DNA from: Mesotaenium endlicherianum
Lineage: Eukaryota; Streptophyta; Zygnematophyceae; Zygnematales; Mesotaeniaceae
Direction: 5' to 3'
Assembly: GCA_009602735.1 (NCBI GenBank)
Contig: WELA01013856.1
Coordinates: 475,787 to 539,786 of the forward strand
DNA: 64,000 nt
Under the pieces are notes generated by a model. The model was not told the DNA's origin and ran no database searches. It saw nothing but the letters and a program-made list of their open reading frames with translations. Each line of letters opens with the position of its first letter. Position 1 is the first letter of the stretch. Of the stretch, positions 21,601 through 35,200 are shown in pieces. The position numbers and the translations under genes are program-made.

Positions 21601-24286
21601 AGACGACCTCCACAACAGGGACTGTAGATCTGAGGACCCGCACAACTAGCATGGAAGATTTGAGGCCGTCGGTGATGATGATGAGCTGGAGGAGGCAGAC
21701 GAGGAGCAGGTGAAGGAGGAGGCGGAGGTGACTAAAGGGGACAAACACTCTGGGCTCAGGCAGCTGTATGTCGGACATGGAGGCGGTTCGGGCACTGTAG
21801 CGTCTCACATAGTAGCTGCTCTATCCCACCGCCACTCCCCACAACTCCTTCTTCTCCAACCTTTGCAACTCTGCAGCTTCTCCTCTACAGCTAGCTTCTG
21901 GAGCTCGCCAATTTCAGCTCTACATTATGTGGCATGGCATGGCATGGCATGGCATGGCATGGCACAACATGACCGGGAGCCTGATGGGGGCCATGGATGG
22001 TGACACGTGGCATGACGGCATGGAGGGAGCGCAGCTGGGAAGCAGGGCAAGGAGCGCAGCGGCTCAGGGAGGCAGAAGCAGGCGCAATCGCAGGCACAGC
22101 TGGCTGCGCACCTTTGCATGCTCGACGCAGCTCTCTGGTGCGCCGCTGCCACATGCCCCTCCTTGACATGCTGCCGTGTGGCCCATGGGCGTGCGCTGCC
22201 GTAGGCCCCTGGCTCGCATGTAATCTTGCCAGTTAGCAGTTTGCGTGTAATTGGGAACCAGAGCCGGATGCAACAGCTGTCCCCACCATTTTTTTTCTCA
22301 ATGTTGGCTTTGCATGTGCCTCTTGCATGGGGTTGCTTGTCCCACCGTGGCTCGACACTTCAGAATCCTGTGGTACCAGTAGGTGGTGACTTGCGCTTCT
22401 TGAGTGCGCCTAAGTGCCCCTGGGCCTGTGGCTTGAAGGGTGACAACTTGAATGCTTGACCTAGAAATGAAGCTCACATGTGTGTGTGTGTTTGATCGGT
22501 CTGCATGTAAGTGTGCAGGGCTGCTAGCTGGGTGCTGAACAATTACGTCGAGAGGGTGTCTCGGCGCACTGTGAGTCTTGATATCTATCACTTCTTATTA
22601 CTCCCCTCTTTCCCTCCCTCCTCTCTCTCCCTCTCCCACTTTCTCTCCCTCCTCCTGCTCTCCTTTGCTCCAGCCCCCTTTTGTCTCCATCCATTTCCAG
22701 CTCGCCCTCCCCTTTGCCCTCAGTCTCCTTTTCCCTTACTCTCTCTCTCTCCCCCCCCCCTTTTTCTTCCCCTCTCCCTCTTCCTCTCAAATCTCCCTCT
22801 CTTTTTTCGACCCTTCAATCCAGCCCCCTCTCCTACTCCAGCTCCCTCCCCCTTCCCCTGCCTCTCTCTCTCTCCCTCTCTGCCTCCCTCTCCCCCCCNN
22901 NNNNNNNNNNNNNNNNNNNNNNNNNNNNNNNNNNNNNNNNNCTCTGCCTCCCTCTCTCCCTCCCCTTCTTTTTCCTCTTCCTTTTCCTCTCCTGTCTCTA
23001 GCGCCCGCCCATGTGTCCGTGCGTGCACGCAGACACGTATGACTGTGCCATTTACTTGGAGCTGCAGTGTGCATACATTATTAAAGCTGCTGCCAAAGAA
23101 CGCAGCGTATAGTAGCATGTACGTAGCCTGATGAATGCTTTGTAAAATTGCTGATATCACATGTTCTGCGTCCTGCGCTTGCTTGGAGGGAGGGGGCAGT
23201 GCAACATGGCATACGTGTTCTGGATCCTTGCCCAAAATGTTCAGGTGATCACTTCGCCTCTGCTGCCTGCTTCATCTTGCAGCCTCTGCTTCATCCCCGC
23301 TTAATTTTATGTAGGTGGTTTGGATGAAGGCTCTATTCGCTTAAAGATCTCATCAGTTGAAGTCGTGTTCATGCACGTTCTATATTGATAACGCTTGTAT
23401 GTTCTGTTTATATGCATATATCGCTGTGGCTGTCTGGATGTATGTTCATGAATAAAATTTTAAACATTGTGAAGTACAGCACTGCAGCTCCCGTTCCTGT
23501 CCTCTTCTATTTTCCCGCGCAATGACAAGAAGAGGAAGAGGCTCGCCTTTTGTGCAGCACAACAAAGTAGCATGAGGAGGTCCCCTGAGAAAGCACAACT
23601 CCCTTATGGTGGATGCTGGCACACAGGCCTGGTCTCTGGACGACACATGACACCTGGTTGACTTCTTGATTGGTTGACTGCAAGCAGATCATTGTGGTCT
23701 ACGTGGTCGCGCACTCGGCCTGGCCTAGCGTCAGGGTCCGGTTCTTGGAGGCGCTCGACCACCATCTGCTTCCTGCCTTCTTGCTTGTGAGTAGTCGGGA
23801 CGCCCGTCATTCCTGACACATCTGCGTCCCAAAGCCGGGTGATGCTTCTCTTATATCGAGTGATGTCATGCTCCCATCATCCTTAATGTACTGATTAGAA
23901 AGGCTCACTGCAGAAGCCTTCTTCGTGAAGGAGTAAGTATTGATGGATGTTCTTAACGTGCACCCTTCTCATAATACTCATGCCGGCTGGTTTCATGTGT
24001 CGTTAAGGAAGGACGACTGGGCTAGCGCAGGCAGGCTTGCACCATTGTTGCATTTGGCTGTGTCTGCATGTTGCTGCTTTGGATTTGATACTGCTCACAC
24101 CCTCAATCAAACCTGTGCATGATGCTGCAGGCCAATGTTTTGACGGGGCTGGTCAACTTCAGCATCGACACACTCGCAGTCGCCCCATGGCCGGCCTTTG
24201 CACTCCTCCTCGTGTACATGGCTGCATTCATGACAATCTGCTTATTTCTGGATTCCTCCATTGCGGAACGAGCTAAAAGTGTATGA
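15605..24286 (+). CDS. PIGW: Glucosaminyl-phosphatidylinositol acyltransferase (PIGW/GWT1)
   Basis: Acylates the inositol of GlcN-PI in the ER membrane during GPI-anchor synthesis; a polytopic enzyme. Exons with consistent phase: 15605-15717, 16106-16179, 16954-17007, 17674-17763, 18626-18708, 19223-19352, 19770-19896, 20443-20550, 21354-21416, 22035-22137, 22519-22570, 23688-23786, 24131-24286 (stop TGA). Family hallmarks: [95 protein letters not shown], plus hydrophobic segments. Not found: the N-terminal exon(s), a linker exon between 16179 (phase 2) and 16954 (phase 0), and the conserved NLAY segment expected between 22570 and 23688, where a run of unknown bases lies. The exon at 19223 holds an 11-Gly tract encoded by a GGA repeat. 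The identity is secure; boundaries at the weakest donors (17763, 20550) are less so. Confidence 0.9.
16315..16535. repeat. TATG/TA-rich simple repeat in a PIGW intron
   Basis: About 220 bases of TATATA, TGTGTA and ACATAC runs on the plus strand, a strong local drop in GC inside a GC-rich gene. Confidence 0.8.
16706..16730. repeat. Short AGCCC pentanucleotide repeat in a PIGW intron
   Basis: Five tandem copies of AGCCC between the second and third located exons of PIGW. Confidence 0.8.
19239..19271 (+). repeat. (GGA)11 coding microsatellite
   Basis: Eleven GGA codons in the frame of the PIGW exon 19223-19352, giving eleven glycines just before [13 protein letters not shown]. The flanking exon phases (AT|G in, CAG|G out) fit translation in this frame. 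Confidence 0.75.
21931..21964. repeat. (GGCAT)6 minisatellite in a PIGW intron
   Basis: Six perfect tandem GGCAT units followed by GGCA. Confidence 0.9.
22899..22941. other. Assembly gap (about 43 N) in PIGW
   Basis: Unknown bases inside a pyrimidine-rich intron stretch; a conserved PIGW segment expected in this intron is missing, so true gap size is probably larger. Confidence 0.85.
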
Positions 24287-25602
24287 CAATAATCCATCCA
24301 TTGGTGTAACATTTTTGGGCCACATGAAATGCAGAAGACTAGGCTCGTCTTGTAGCCACTAATGCATTGCAAGCTTCACCACTATGACCAGCTCTTATTG
24401 TTGCTGACATGCATACCACTTGTTGCATTGCATCATGAAAGTTGTACAGTATCTATATGCATGCAATGTGCCGTACACACTAAGGCCACATTCCAGTTTG
24501 CAGTATCAATATGACTTGCTGGGGGTATGTATTGTCCATGGCTTTACGACATGCTTGTGTGCATGGTACTGTGCATGGCAGATGACTGAAGGTGAGTGAA
24601 ACAACAGCATCAATATAAATTCTCAATTGGAGAAGGCCTGGTCTCAAGTAATGACGCTAAGCATATAGGTTGTCGTTGGATTGGCTTGGCCACTAATCGT
24701 TGAGTAGATAGGCATGCCAAAGTGTAGCGTGGCAAAAACATATGAGCATTTCAACTACCCGACTCCTGAAAGCACACGTCACATATAGCCATACGACCTA
24801 TTCAAATCATACAGAACTTAAAACTCCGCACCTAAACATAACCAATCGGACAATGAACCATTCACTACGCAAACTGCAAGTACATCAGGGCGAGTGCTGT
24901 AGACACTTGTGGTATTGTTGAAAACAACATACTGGCAGTTATTTTAGGCTATACATATGCCTTGGTAGGAGGAAGCGTTCACCTTCCACATGAAGGGAAG
25001 AAAAGGCAAAGGGGGAAAGTACCACTGTTGGAAGTGGTTGTTTGTGCCCTCCCAAGAAAGTTCAACATTCAAGCTTGAAGCTAAGAGTGGCATCATCTCA
25101 CAATACCCATATCCATCTCAAAAAAAATCCCTACAATTCTCGTCATGCAGAAGCATGGAGTGTTTGATTACCTCAGTTGCATAAATGACAAGCCTTTACC
25201 TAACCAACCCTCCACTACAATAAGGGATAACCCTAGCATCTGCCTTCTCCATATTCCGTCAACGAACAGATCTATTCATGCCTACGGATTCTAAAGACTT
25301 TCTGCAGCTCAAATCTGCAAATTATTTGTCCCCAGCAGACTTTGCTTCAAGGCCCCACTTCCAGCTTGGCACTGTTAAGAGACATTGGAAATGCAATAGT
25401 ATGCGAAGGCTGCAAGTTCATATGGTGCAGAAAACCCCTCTTAAGAATACTAAGTGGACCATCGATAACCTAGAACCATGAGATCTTTACTATGCATGTG
25501 AAGTTACCGGGTGGCAAAACATCCCAAAAACAGGTTTGAGTGAGTTGGATATACACAGGTAGGCTTCTTCTTATAAGGCATCTACTAAGAGCTATAGGTT
25601 GA
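24287..25602. other. Intergenic, convergent 3' ends
   Basis: AT-rich DNA between the stop of PIGW (+) and the stop of the small zinc-finger gene (-). It must hold both 3' UTRs; no further gene, RNA or repeat was recognised. Confidence 0.5.
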
Positions 25603-26109
25603 TCAGGCTGGCTGCAAGTGAGGAAAGCACTGGAATAGATCGGCTTTAGGATGCCGGGCTTCTGCATGCTCTTTACATTTAGCCTCATTTGTAGTGCAGA
25701 TAAAACTCTGCATGCACACCTTGCACTGCACAAACAGACATCAAATGCTCGTTTAAGCACGCCGCAAAAGAGACCAGGTTCTGAAAAGATACCAGAACAA
25801 GCAAAGCGTCGTATGAAGAAACGGTCGTGACATAGTCATACATATGCTCGACAGGCACAGAAGTCACTACTAGATAGAATACCTGAATGTTCATGGCCTT
25901 CTCATTGGATTTAAGCTGGCTTCCTGCACAATAATATCCACAAATGACTGACGAATAAGACAAGTGAACGTTACTCGTACATCCTATGGGCCACAAACTC
26001 AAAGATCAAAGTACCAGGGAAGATCTAAATACACACCTTTGTTGCTACCCGCTTTAGCCAAATTTCTCTCTCTGGCTGTTTTGGACTTCTGAGCATTACC
26101 GCCACCCAT
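25603..26109 (-). CDS. Small 4F5-type / zinc-finger protein (plant At2g23090-like)
   Basis: Three exons on the minus strand with perfect phase: 26037-26109 (ATG at 26109), 25883-25923, 25603-25725 (stop TGA), giving 78 residues. The N-terminus MGGGNAQKSKTARERNLAKA is the basic 4F5/SERF-like segment; exon 2 gives GSQLKSNEKAMNIQ; exon 3 carries a zinc-binding motif, CKVCMQSFICTT followed by KEHAEARHP (CxxC plus HxxxxH), and ends FQCFPHLQPA. Length and layout match a conserved plant family of about 78 residues with unknown biochemical role; the relation of the N-terminal segment to SERF proteins is by family resemblance only. The start is 861 bases from the divergent PUM3 start, so the two may share a promoter region. 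Confidence 0.92.
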
Positions 26110-26970
26110 GATGAACAAGTAGAAGCTGAATAGCAACTGAGTCGATGTCACCTAGCGGTCACGATATCTGATCAGAGCACTCCTCAACACAGACTGCTGT
26201 AATTACTTTTGACTCGAATGATCGCCTAATGAAACGTTTGATTAATCGTAGAGCACGCAGATATATACGTAAAGAGTTAGTGAAGGGTGCAGTTGCCAGC
26301 AGTTACTGTCTTCCAAAAACGTGGGCCTGTAGCTGCTGGGAATGGCTGGGAATGGCTGGGAACGAGAAATGGTTTTTTCACGACTGCGTTGTACCGATTT
26401 GATACCTTAGGCCTGCTTTGGCCTATGGTGTGTGCACAAGGAGCTGAAGCCGCTGTCGGCCGACGACTCTACGCGCTGTTTCCCTCACGCTTTTCGCGTC
26501 ACGATCGACTGCAGTCGATTTGCGCCGCAGATGATCGCAGAGGCGACTGACGGGCTCCCAGCCCTCGTGAAAGTCGCCACTCCGCACTCCGCCCCACTCC
26601 GCCAATTCATTTTCGAAAAAAATAAACGTACGAAGGTTGGAAATGTCAACGAGTAAACTTCGAAACTCTGTCCAGTTTTAGCCTACTTCCTCTAGCAGTG
26701 CATATTTGGAGTGTATGAAAGCGGCGAGTTCTGAGACTTGCAGCCTGCTTGCAGCATCGAACAACTTTGACGCTAACACTGGGAATCAAGTAGTCCTCTA
26801 GGAAGACAACGCTTCGAGTGCGCCTTCCTTCCTATCGTTCTTTCCACTCACCAGTCTCTCACAGCTGAAGCCGCTGTATGGTCATAGTGGTCTTAACCTC
26901 AAGTCGGCAAAGGACAGTTTTGCGCTAAGAACTAGGAACACTTTCGTTGTGTGCTGAGCAGCGACCTCGC
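26110..26970. promoter_or_regulatory. Head-to-head intergenic region, likely bidirectional promoter
   Basis: 861 bases separate the ATG of the 4F5-like gene (-) from that of PUM3 (+). Contains a small GGGAATGGCT triplication near 26337-26363. No defined promoter element can be assigned with confidence. Confidence 0.45.
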
Positions 26971-29046
26971 ATGTTGTCTAAGGAGGGGAAGTCAGGGGCT
27001 GTGACTATGCCAGGGGCTAAAGATGCAGGGGCGAAGAAGAAGGAGAAAGTGAAACACGAAGAAGTCGAGGAGAAGAAGATTAAGAAACGAAAGCCTGAGG
27101 ATGGTGAACTTGACTCGCAGATGGAAGCTTACAAGAAAAGCAGCGAGGAAACGAAGGCAGCTAAGAAGGTGAAAGACGTCGTTTGTTGCGACATACATTT
27201 TCAATATGTAAATGAGAGAGTATGCATCACTTCCGTAGGACTGTGCAGCAAGCGATGTGGGCAGATCTATAATCATCTCGTAAAACTGTGCAGCAAGCAA
27301 CTGAGGAGCGAAAGAGGCAACGTCGACCAACTTATGATCTCGAGAAGGTACCTCCATTTGGCCGTGCAAATTTTTCAGAGCTAGCGGTTGAACTTAGTCA
27401 GTAAGACTTGCTATATTATGGACATTTTGGACGAACTCAAAATCATACACAATTGAGCTCATATCGCTGAGCTGCATAGTTGACTAGTGGGGCATACGTT
27501 TGCTCCGTTCGCGTGCAGGATGCCGTCAAAAAGTGGGAGCAAATGAGGCAGCGCGATATTGAACCCGAAAAGAGCAAAAAGTAAGTGTATGCTTTCCCAC
27601 CAATCCGGATCAACCAGCTGGTGTTTGCAGAGGCTCCAGCCAAGTCCAGGTACAGTGGGTGTGCTTAATTGCACAAGGGACTGTGGCGCTTCTGATGGGG
27701 TTGGCATCATATCGTGTTTGCTGCAGGCTGGCGGCTGACATCATGGCAAGCATGAAGGGCCGCCTGGCAGCTGTCGCGCTCTCACACACCACTTCCCGCG
27801 TCCTGCAGGTGGCTTCTCATGCCAACTCTACCTCCCTTCCCCACCCCCTCGAACTCCAGCCATGACCTGGACTGCCCATGCTACAGAAGGTCAATGGCAG
27901 GTACTTTATAGGAACGCGCATGCATGCGCGCGCGGGGGCAGGCACGCTCACGCTCATGCATGCACGCACGTGCACGCGCACACACACACACACATACACA
28001 CGCTCGCACACACGCACGCACACGCACTCATGCACTCACGCACTTGCATGTGCACGTGCATACACACGCACATGCACACGCACACGCACGCACACGCACA
28101 TGCACACGCGCACGCGCACAGTTTGATCTCATGTCCTACCCCTGGCTTCAGCAGTATGGGTCCTCACTGGCTGCCTCACCAACTCCAGTTCCAGCTCCAG
28201 CTCCAGCTCCAGCTCCAGCCTTAGTGGCTGCACCAGCCACAATCAGAGCCACTCCGCTCGAGAACACCACGAGCGAGTTCAACCGGGGTACCAACACTTG
28301 CTCTGGGGGCCCCAATCGGGGGCAGGCCTCAGCGCGGGTGACAGCTCAGCAGGTCACAACGCCAGCTGGTCAGCTGGCCACCCAATGGCGGCTCCTTAAA
28401 ATTGGCAGCTCCCCAACGTAGCTGTTTTCAAAAGGGGGAGGGGGGGAACGCATATGAGTGCACTCTAGGAGCTACCTCATTGCAGATTTAGGGTTTTGGA
28501 GGTTGCATAATGGCACCACTTCACGCCTGGAAAGTCCTGGCTGGGCCAGGTGTAGACCAGCATGAGCTCTAGAGGCGGTACATCTCACGGTGGCCGCCCT
28601 TAAGTGCTTGCCTGTACCTCGTACACTTTGGGCTGGGCAGCCAATGCACCTTTCTGAGCAACGTGGCACCGGGAGGGCGGGTGGGGGTGCGGGTGGGGGG
28701 GAAAGAGCAGGCGTGCATGAAGCAGTGCCCCCCGGCAGACAAAGAGGCCGCCTTTGCCGAGCTTCTGCCGCATGTCGTGGAGCTGGCCTCGGACACGTAC
28801 GCGCGCCACCTGGTCAAGGCCATGCTAAAAAAGGGTCGGTGCCTTCTTCCCTAATCCCAGAACCCCGACCAGTCACAGGGGCTCGCCCACCCCTGCAGGG
28901 CACGCCGTCTGCCCCTGCGCCCATCCATCTCTTTCCCTCTCTCTCCCCCTATCCCTCTCCCCTCCCTCCCTTTCTCTTTTCCTCCATCCCTCTCTCTCTC
29001 TCCCCCTGTCTCTCCCTCCTCTCTCTTTGTGCCTGTGCGTGTGCGG

Positions 29047-29082
<36 letters not shown>

Positions 29083-32000
29083 GGCTCTGTTGTTTCTGTC
29101 AAGGGAAGCCAAGCCTGCATCTGCCTGACTGGGGGGTTTCGAACCCTGCGGGGCGGAAACCTTGGTGCGCGACATGCAGGGTCGAAGAAGCAGGTGGAGG
29201 CCATGACAGCTCAGCTCAGGGGCCACGTCACCGCCCTCCTCCGACACCCTTTCGCCTCCGACGGTACTCCCCCGCTTTCTCGCCGCAGCCGCCCTCCCGC
29301 TTAAATCGTTGGAGACTGATGTGCCTTCCTCCTCCTCCTCCTCCTCCTCCTCCTCCTCCTCCTCGGTGCTTCTCTCGAGCACTCCAGCACTCTTTGAGCA
29401 CGCAACCCACTCAAGAGAGTGAGGGCGTTGCAAGCAAGCGTGAGGAGGACGATGACAGAAGCTTCCCTCCCTGGTCTGGGCCTCGTGAAGCTGAAGAGCG
29501 CGCTTGGTGCCTGCTGCCTGCTGCTGGGGGCTGGGGGTGGGGGGCGGGGGGCTGGCAGTGATGGAGACGGCGTACCAGATGGCCAAAGGGCCCATGCGCA
29601 GCTCCCTGGTGGCGGAGTTTTATTCGCCCGACTTCCGCCTCTTCAAGGGCCTCGTCCCTGCCGGCCACGCCAGGTGCGTGCGCGTGTGCGTGCATTCGCT
29701 CGAGCGCGTGCGTGTGTGCGTGCGTGTGCGTGTGTATGTTCGTGTGAGTGTGTGCGCTGCTTGCTCTTGCACCCAGCTTCTCTCTTCTTGCCGCACCACC
29801 CACCGAGGGACTCCCTGTTATGGCTGACAAATCAGCCATACGTGGACGTGGGGCGGCAGTGAGGGGTATTGCCACTCCACTCCTGGCTGGCTTGGAGGTA
29901 CACGCGTATGTCACTTGAAGATTGGCTTGGGGGGGGGGGCTGCAAGAGGAGGAGGGGGAGGGAAATGGGCCCCTCTTTGCACTATGTGCCCGTTGCGCCC
30001 GTGCCTGTGGCCGCACGCGTTTGACGATCTCAGCTCCCCTGTTGGAGCCAGGTGCCGGCACGGGGCTCTCTTAACACGTGCAGGGGTCGTTTGCTGCTGC
30101 CGGTACCGGTGCTGGGACTGGTGCTGGTGCTGGCCCTGGAACCCCTGTTGGCAGGGGTCTACTTGTCTTGACAGGTTGAATATGGCCCTGGTGCTGGTGC
30201 TGGCGCTGTTGCTGGCAATCCTCTTGCAGGAGGGCAGGGGGGGAGGGAAGGGGGGGTGTTGACACATACCAATAAGCTGAAGGAAGTGCTTTGGCATGCG
30301 GGTGCGAGCGCGGGTGCTCGGGTGCGGGTGCTGGTGCTGGTGCTGGTTGTGGCGCTCATTAGTGACTTGGCTGGGGATGGGCGTGTCGCGCCGACAGGCT
30401 GAAGGAGGTGCTGGAGCAGGCGGCGCCGGCGCAGAGGCGCGGCATCCTGGAGCACACGGCGGCGGCCCTGCAGCCCATCCTGGAGAAGGGCATCGTGGAC
30501 CACTCCATCGTGCACCGCGTGCTCGCCGACTTCCTGGCCGTCGCGCCCAAGGTGCGTGCGCGTGCGCCCCGCCCGCGCGCTCTGCCGCGCGGTTCTCTCT
30601 TCACCGCCCAACCCGCCCGCTCGCTCCATCCCTCCTCCCTCTCTCCCTCCCTCTCTCCCTTCCACTCTTCCTCCCTGTCTCCCTCTCTCCCTCTCTCCCT
30701 CCCTCTGTCTCCCTCCAGCTAGCCCAACTCAGCTCCCCCACCATTGCATCCCCGCTCTTACCCCCACCCCCCCAAACGCGCTTTTTAAATCCTCTCGCTC
30801 CCTTTTTTCTGTTTTGAAGGGGGGGAAGGCCCAGGGGGGAAAATGATGCATTTGCCAACATCTAAGTTGTCACGGGCGTCAGTGTCCCCTTCCCCCTCCC
30901 CCTCCCCCTCCCCTGTTCTCCCCTCCTTTCCGTTGCCCCCAACGCCCCTGGTCTGCAACACAAAAGCATGCAACCTCCCAGCTTTCATGGACAAGCTCTA
31001 ACACCAATTGGCCAATTTTGTGTGTCTGTTTTTTGTTTCTCTTTTGGGGTGCGGGGGGGGGTGGGGGGGGGAGGTACTGCTGCCGGGGGTGATGGTTGAC
31101 ATCATCGTCATCATCTCAACATTATCGTCGTCGCCGGCAACGTCGTGACAACAGGCGATGCAGTGGGAGGTGGTCCAGGCGCTAAGCGGGCCACCGCTGC
31201 TGCGCATGCTCCACACGCGGCCCGGCGCCATCTGCGCCGCCCACTGCATCGCGCTCGGCTCCGCTAAAGTAGCCTCCCTCACCCCCTTTCCTCTCCCTCG
31301 CCCTGTCTTTCTCGCTCCTAACCCCCAGCCCCCAGCCCCTGACCCCTGGCTCTCAAGCTTCTATTGTGTTCCATTTTGCGTTCTCCGTTGTCGGCTCGGC
31401 CTCACGCCTATACCAGTCTCATCCTGCTGCCCGCTGTCTGCTGGCTGCTGCTTCCATTGAATGCATCTCTAGAGGTTGGAGATTTCTGTGGCCTCAGTTG
31501 CACCTGTGAGGCGCCAAAGGCACACATTGACTGCACCTCACCTGCCCTCGCCCTTGCCCTCTGCCGCCATCTCCCTTCGCCCTTTAACCCTGCCTTTCTC
31601 CCCTCCCTCAATTTGCCCCTCTCCTTCTTTCTCTCTCTCCCCTCTCTTTCGCTCTCTTCCTACCTCTGGGGTGGGGTGTGCTAACGGCGTGAACGCGTCC
31701 GTGTGGGGGCCGAGGTGGGACAGGAGCGCAAGAAGATAGTGAAGGCGTTCAAGGGCCACGTGGCGGACGCGGCGCGCGACGACTGCGGCCACCTGGTCAG
31801 CGCCTGGCCCTCCGCCGCTCACTCGTCGCCCTTTCTTTTGAGCTCTGAGCCGTTAGGCCGCCTGTGTACGGCCTCCTGATGAACGAGGGGCCCTGCAATA
31901 GAGGGAGTTCCTCTTCCCTCGGCCGTGTTCCTTCAAGCGGGGGTGGCTGCGGGGAGGCAGAGGGAGGCAGGCAGAGATTGAGCACAAGCTCGGCTGGCCC

Positions 32001-32202
32001 TACTTGGTTAAGGCTCATAGCAGAGTCGCTGGACTGGATAGCTTGCGCTGTTGTTGTTGGGGGCGGGGGTGCGGGAGGCGCAGCAGGCAATGACCGTGGG
32101 GTGTACGGGGCCGGGCGGGGCGNCACCATGCTTGTGCGCAAGGTACGTGCCTGCCTGCCGGCCTGCCTGTCTGTCCATGTGTGAAACTGTGTGCATGTGT
32201 GC

Positions 32203-32245
<43 letters not shown>

Positions 32246-35200
32246 CTCGCGTGCGCGCGTATGCTTGTGTGCGTGTGCTTGTCAATTTTTGGGGCGCATG
32301 TGCAGAAGAGTGTAGATGTCCCTCTGCATGCCTGCATGGACTGCTGCACATCGTGCCTGCTTCACTCCTGCCAATTTCCTCTTTATCATCCAAGAGGGAT
32401 AGGTCTCTTTGCCCCAGAGGAAGGGGGAGACAGAGACAGAGAGAGGGAGCAGAAACTTAGGAATAGCTTCAGACGCTGCTACTCACACGCAAACAAGCAT
32501 CCAGGCGGACCGTCTTTGTAATCTTGCGTGTGTGCGTGCGCGTTGGGTGTCGGAACAGATGATTTTGGCGGAGCTGATGGCAGACGTGCTCGGCCTCGCG
32601 CTCCACAAGGTACTGCCACATCATCGTTGCTGTTCCTGTTGTGTTCGTCATCGTCATTATCGTTGTCTTCCACCTCCTCCTCCCAGCCTGGCCCCTTTGT
32701 AGCACCTGTGAGGAAGGGAACGTGGGAGAGAGAGGGTGTCCCGTCCAAGGGGTAGGGCAGGCAACCTGCCCCTCTGCCTGCTCCGTCTGCTTCTGTCTGC
32801 CTTTTGCGTTTCATAGGACTCAGCAGGGCCGAGCCATGAGTGATAGAAGCAAGAGAGGTGGAGAGAGAGCGGGGGAGAGGGAGAGGGGGGCAAGGGACTG
32901 TGACGGCGGTTGATGGGACAAGGGTGTAATGACTTTGACGGCTGATGTCGGTAGTACCTGTGGTGCGCGCGCGCGCACGCTTGTGCATGCGTGGGGGGGC
33001 CTTGCAGCACGGGAGCCGCGTGCTGCTGCACCTGCTGGCGCCCTACTCGTCCAAGTACTTTGCCCCCGATGTGCTGGCAGCTCTGCAGCCCCCGGCCAGT
33101 CAGGCCTCTCCTGCCGGTACGCTCCACTCCCTCCTCCACCCAGTCCTTACGACCCTCCCTCCCACCCCCATCTCTCCCCAGACCCCACCTTTTACGCAAC
33201 TCCCTCAGGCTTTTCTTCCCATGCCTGGCAGCTTCTACGCAGGGGACAGAGATAAGGGCCAAGTGTCAGGCCTTCTATTCATAGGCAGTTGGGGTGTTGT
33301 AGCATATGGGAGAGTTGGAGCCGGGAAACATGGGGAAGGGGAAGCGTGTGTGTATCATCATGCGCTTTCCTCAGCCCGGCTGCCCCCCTCCTGGGAGAGC
33401 CCCAACTCAAGACTGTGGTGTTGCATTGCATGCTGGCGCCTGCTGCAGCAGCAGCGGTGGCAGGGCAGGAGGAGGAAGAGAAGGAGGAGGAGGTTGCGGC
33501 TGTCAACGGCGATGGTGACGGCAAGGGGGAAGAAGGTGAAGAGGGAGGGGCGGCAGCAGCAGACGAGCCGGAGATGGGAGTGAGCCGCAAGGACGCGGAG
33601 GTACGCCGAACGGAGCTCCTTCACGGCAGCGGCCTGGCCCAGGTGCGTGCGCAAGCGCGCGTTCGTGTGTGTGTGTGTGTGTGTGTGTTTGTTCGCGTGT
33701 GAGCGTGCGTGCATGAGTGAGTGCTAGCGCAAAGGCGCGTGGGCCTCTCCAGACGTTGCTCTTTTCAGTCTGGTGGTTTGCCGCTCTAGGGCCGGCACGG
33801 GCAAGAGCCAATCCCCACGGCCCCATTCATGCTGTGGATGCACATGCTTGCTTCGCTCTCTGCCCGGGGGACGGGCTTGCGGAGGGGGGTGATGGTTTGG
33901 TGCTGACACAGAGGTGCGCACTTTGTTGCTGGGCGCCTGGCGGGGGGTGTGGGTGTGCAGGCGCTGGCGGAGGCGTGTGAGAAGCACGCGGGAGCCCTGC
34001 TGCGCTCGCCCTCGGGCTGCGACGTCATCTTTGAGGTATCGACTCGCCTTATCTGCTGCCACCCCCGCCCGGCCCCTCCGCCGCAGCCGTCTCTGCACCT
34101 GCACCTGCTGCCGTCCTTCTGCTGTCTGCCAGCTGTCCTGCTGGAAACTCTGCTGGGGTTCAAGCAGGGTGGCTGCTGCTGCTGGTCATTTGTGGCACCT
34201 CTTTCCCTCAGCTGTGTGTGGCCCTGAGTTGGTGCTGTCAAGCAGCTGCTAAGGGATGCCAGGAGCCCGCGCTCCTCTGTGCCTGTGTTGTGTGGAAGTG
34301 TCTCTTCTGGCTCTCTGAGATTGGCGCTGCCTCCTCCCCAGCTGCAGCAAAACGAAATGAAGCAAGAGTACATCAGAACGAAGCTGGCGTTGACCATGAG
34401 CACGTAGAGACGCCGGCTGTGTTTTCCCCCAGTAACGGCGCACACTTGAGCATCTGGCTGCTCAAGGCGACCAAATGACAGTAATAGCTTGTAAATGTGC
34501 ACATTCATGCGTGCATCTCTGTCGGTGCATGCTTGTTCGTGTGTGTGTGTGTGTGTACGTGCCTGATGAGGTGGATCGGACGCGTGACAGGTGGCAAACG
34601 GAGGTGCTGGCGCGATCCTGTGGAAGGCCGTGCCGGAGATGCTGCCCCGCGTGCACGCCGCCATTGCTGCCGCCGCCGCGCTGCCCCGCACCCACCAGCC
34701 TCCCCCTTCCGATGCTGCTGCTGCTCCGGCCGCTGCCGCCCCCGCTTCAGAGCAGCCTGCCGAGAAGAAGAAGAAGAAGAAGAAGGAGAAGCAGCCGCAG
34801 GCCCAGGGGCAGCAGGGACCCGGGCCGCACGCTGGAGAGGAGGCGGCGGGGGGCAAGAATGCAGAGGGAGGAAAAGCAGAGGAGCACGTGATGGAGGAGT
34901 TCTGGGCAAGCCGCACCCTGCGCCGCTTGCTGCTGCAGTCCAGCCTGCCTCCCCCAGAGGAGTCGGGCGGAGCCGAGTCGGTGTGCTCTGTGCTGTGGAA
35001 GCGGGCGCTCTCTGGCCGCTGCCGGGAGTGGGCCTTTGGGCACAGCCTGAAGGTGGTGGCGGCGCTGCCTCAGTGCGCCGATCCCGCAGTGCGGGCCACT
35101 GTGATGAAGGAGCTCCAGCCGTTGATCGCAGATGGCACCATCAGACTTAGGGAGGGCGAGCAGTCGCTCCCTGTGGGACGGAAGCAGGAGGGTGGTGAGG

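Noticed and set aside
31864-32184. Whole Gly/Ser-rich frame as one PUM3 exon
   Set aside because: Only its last residues (TMLVRK) match the family; the rest looks like intron.
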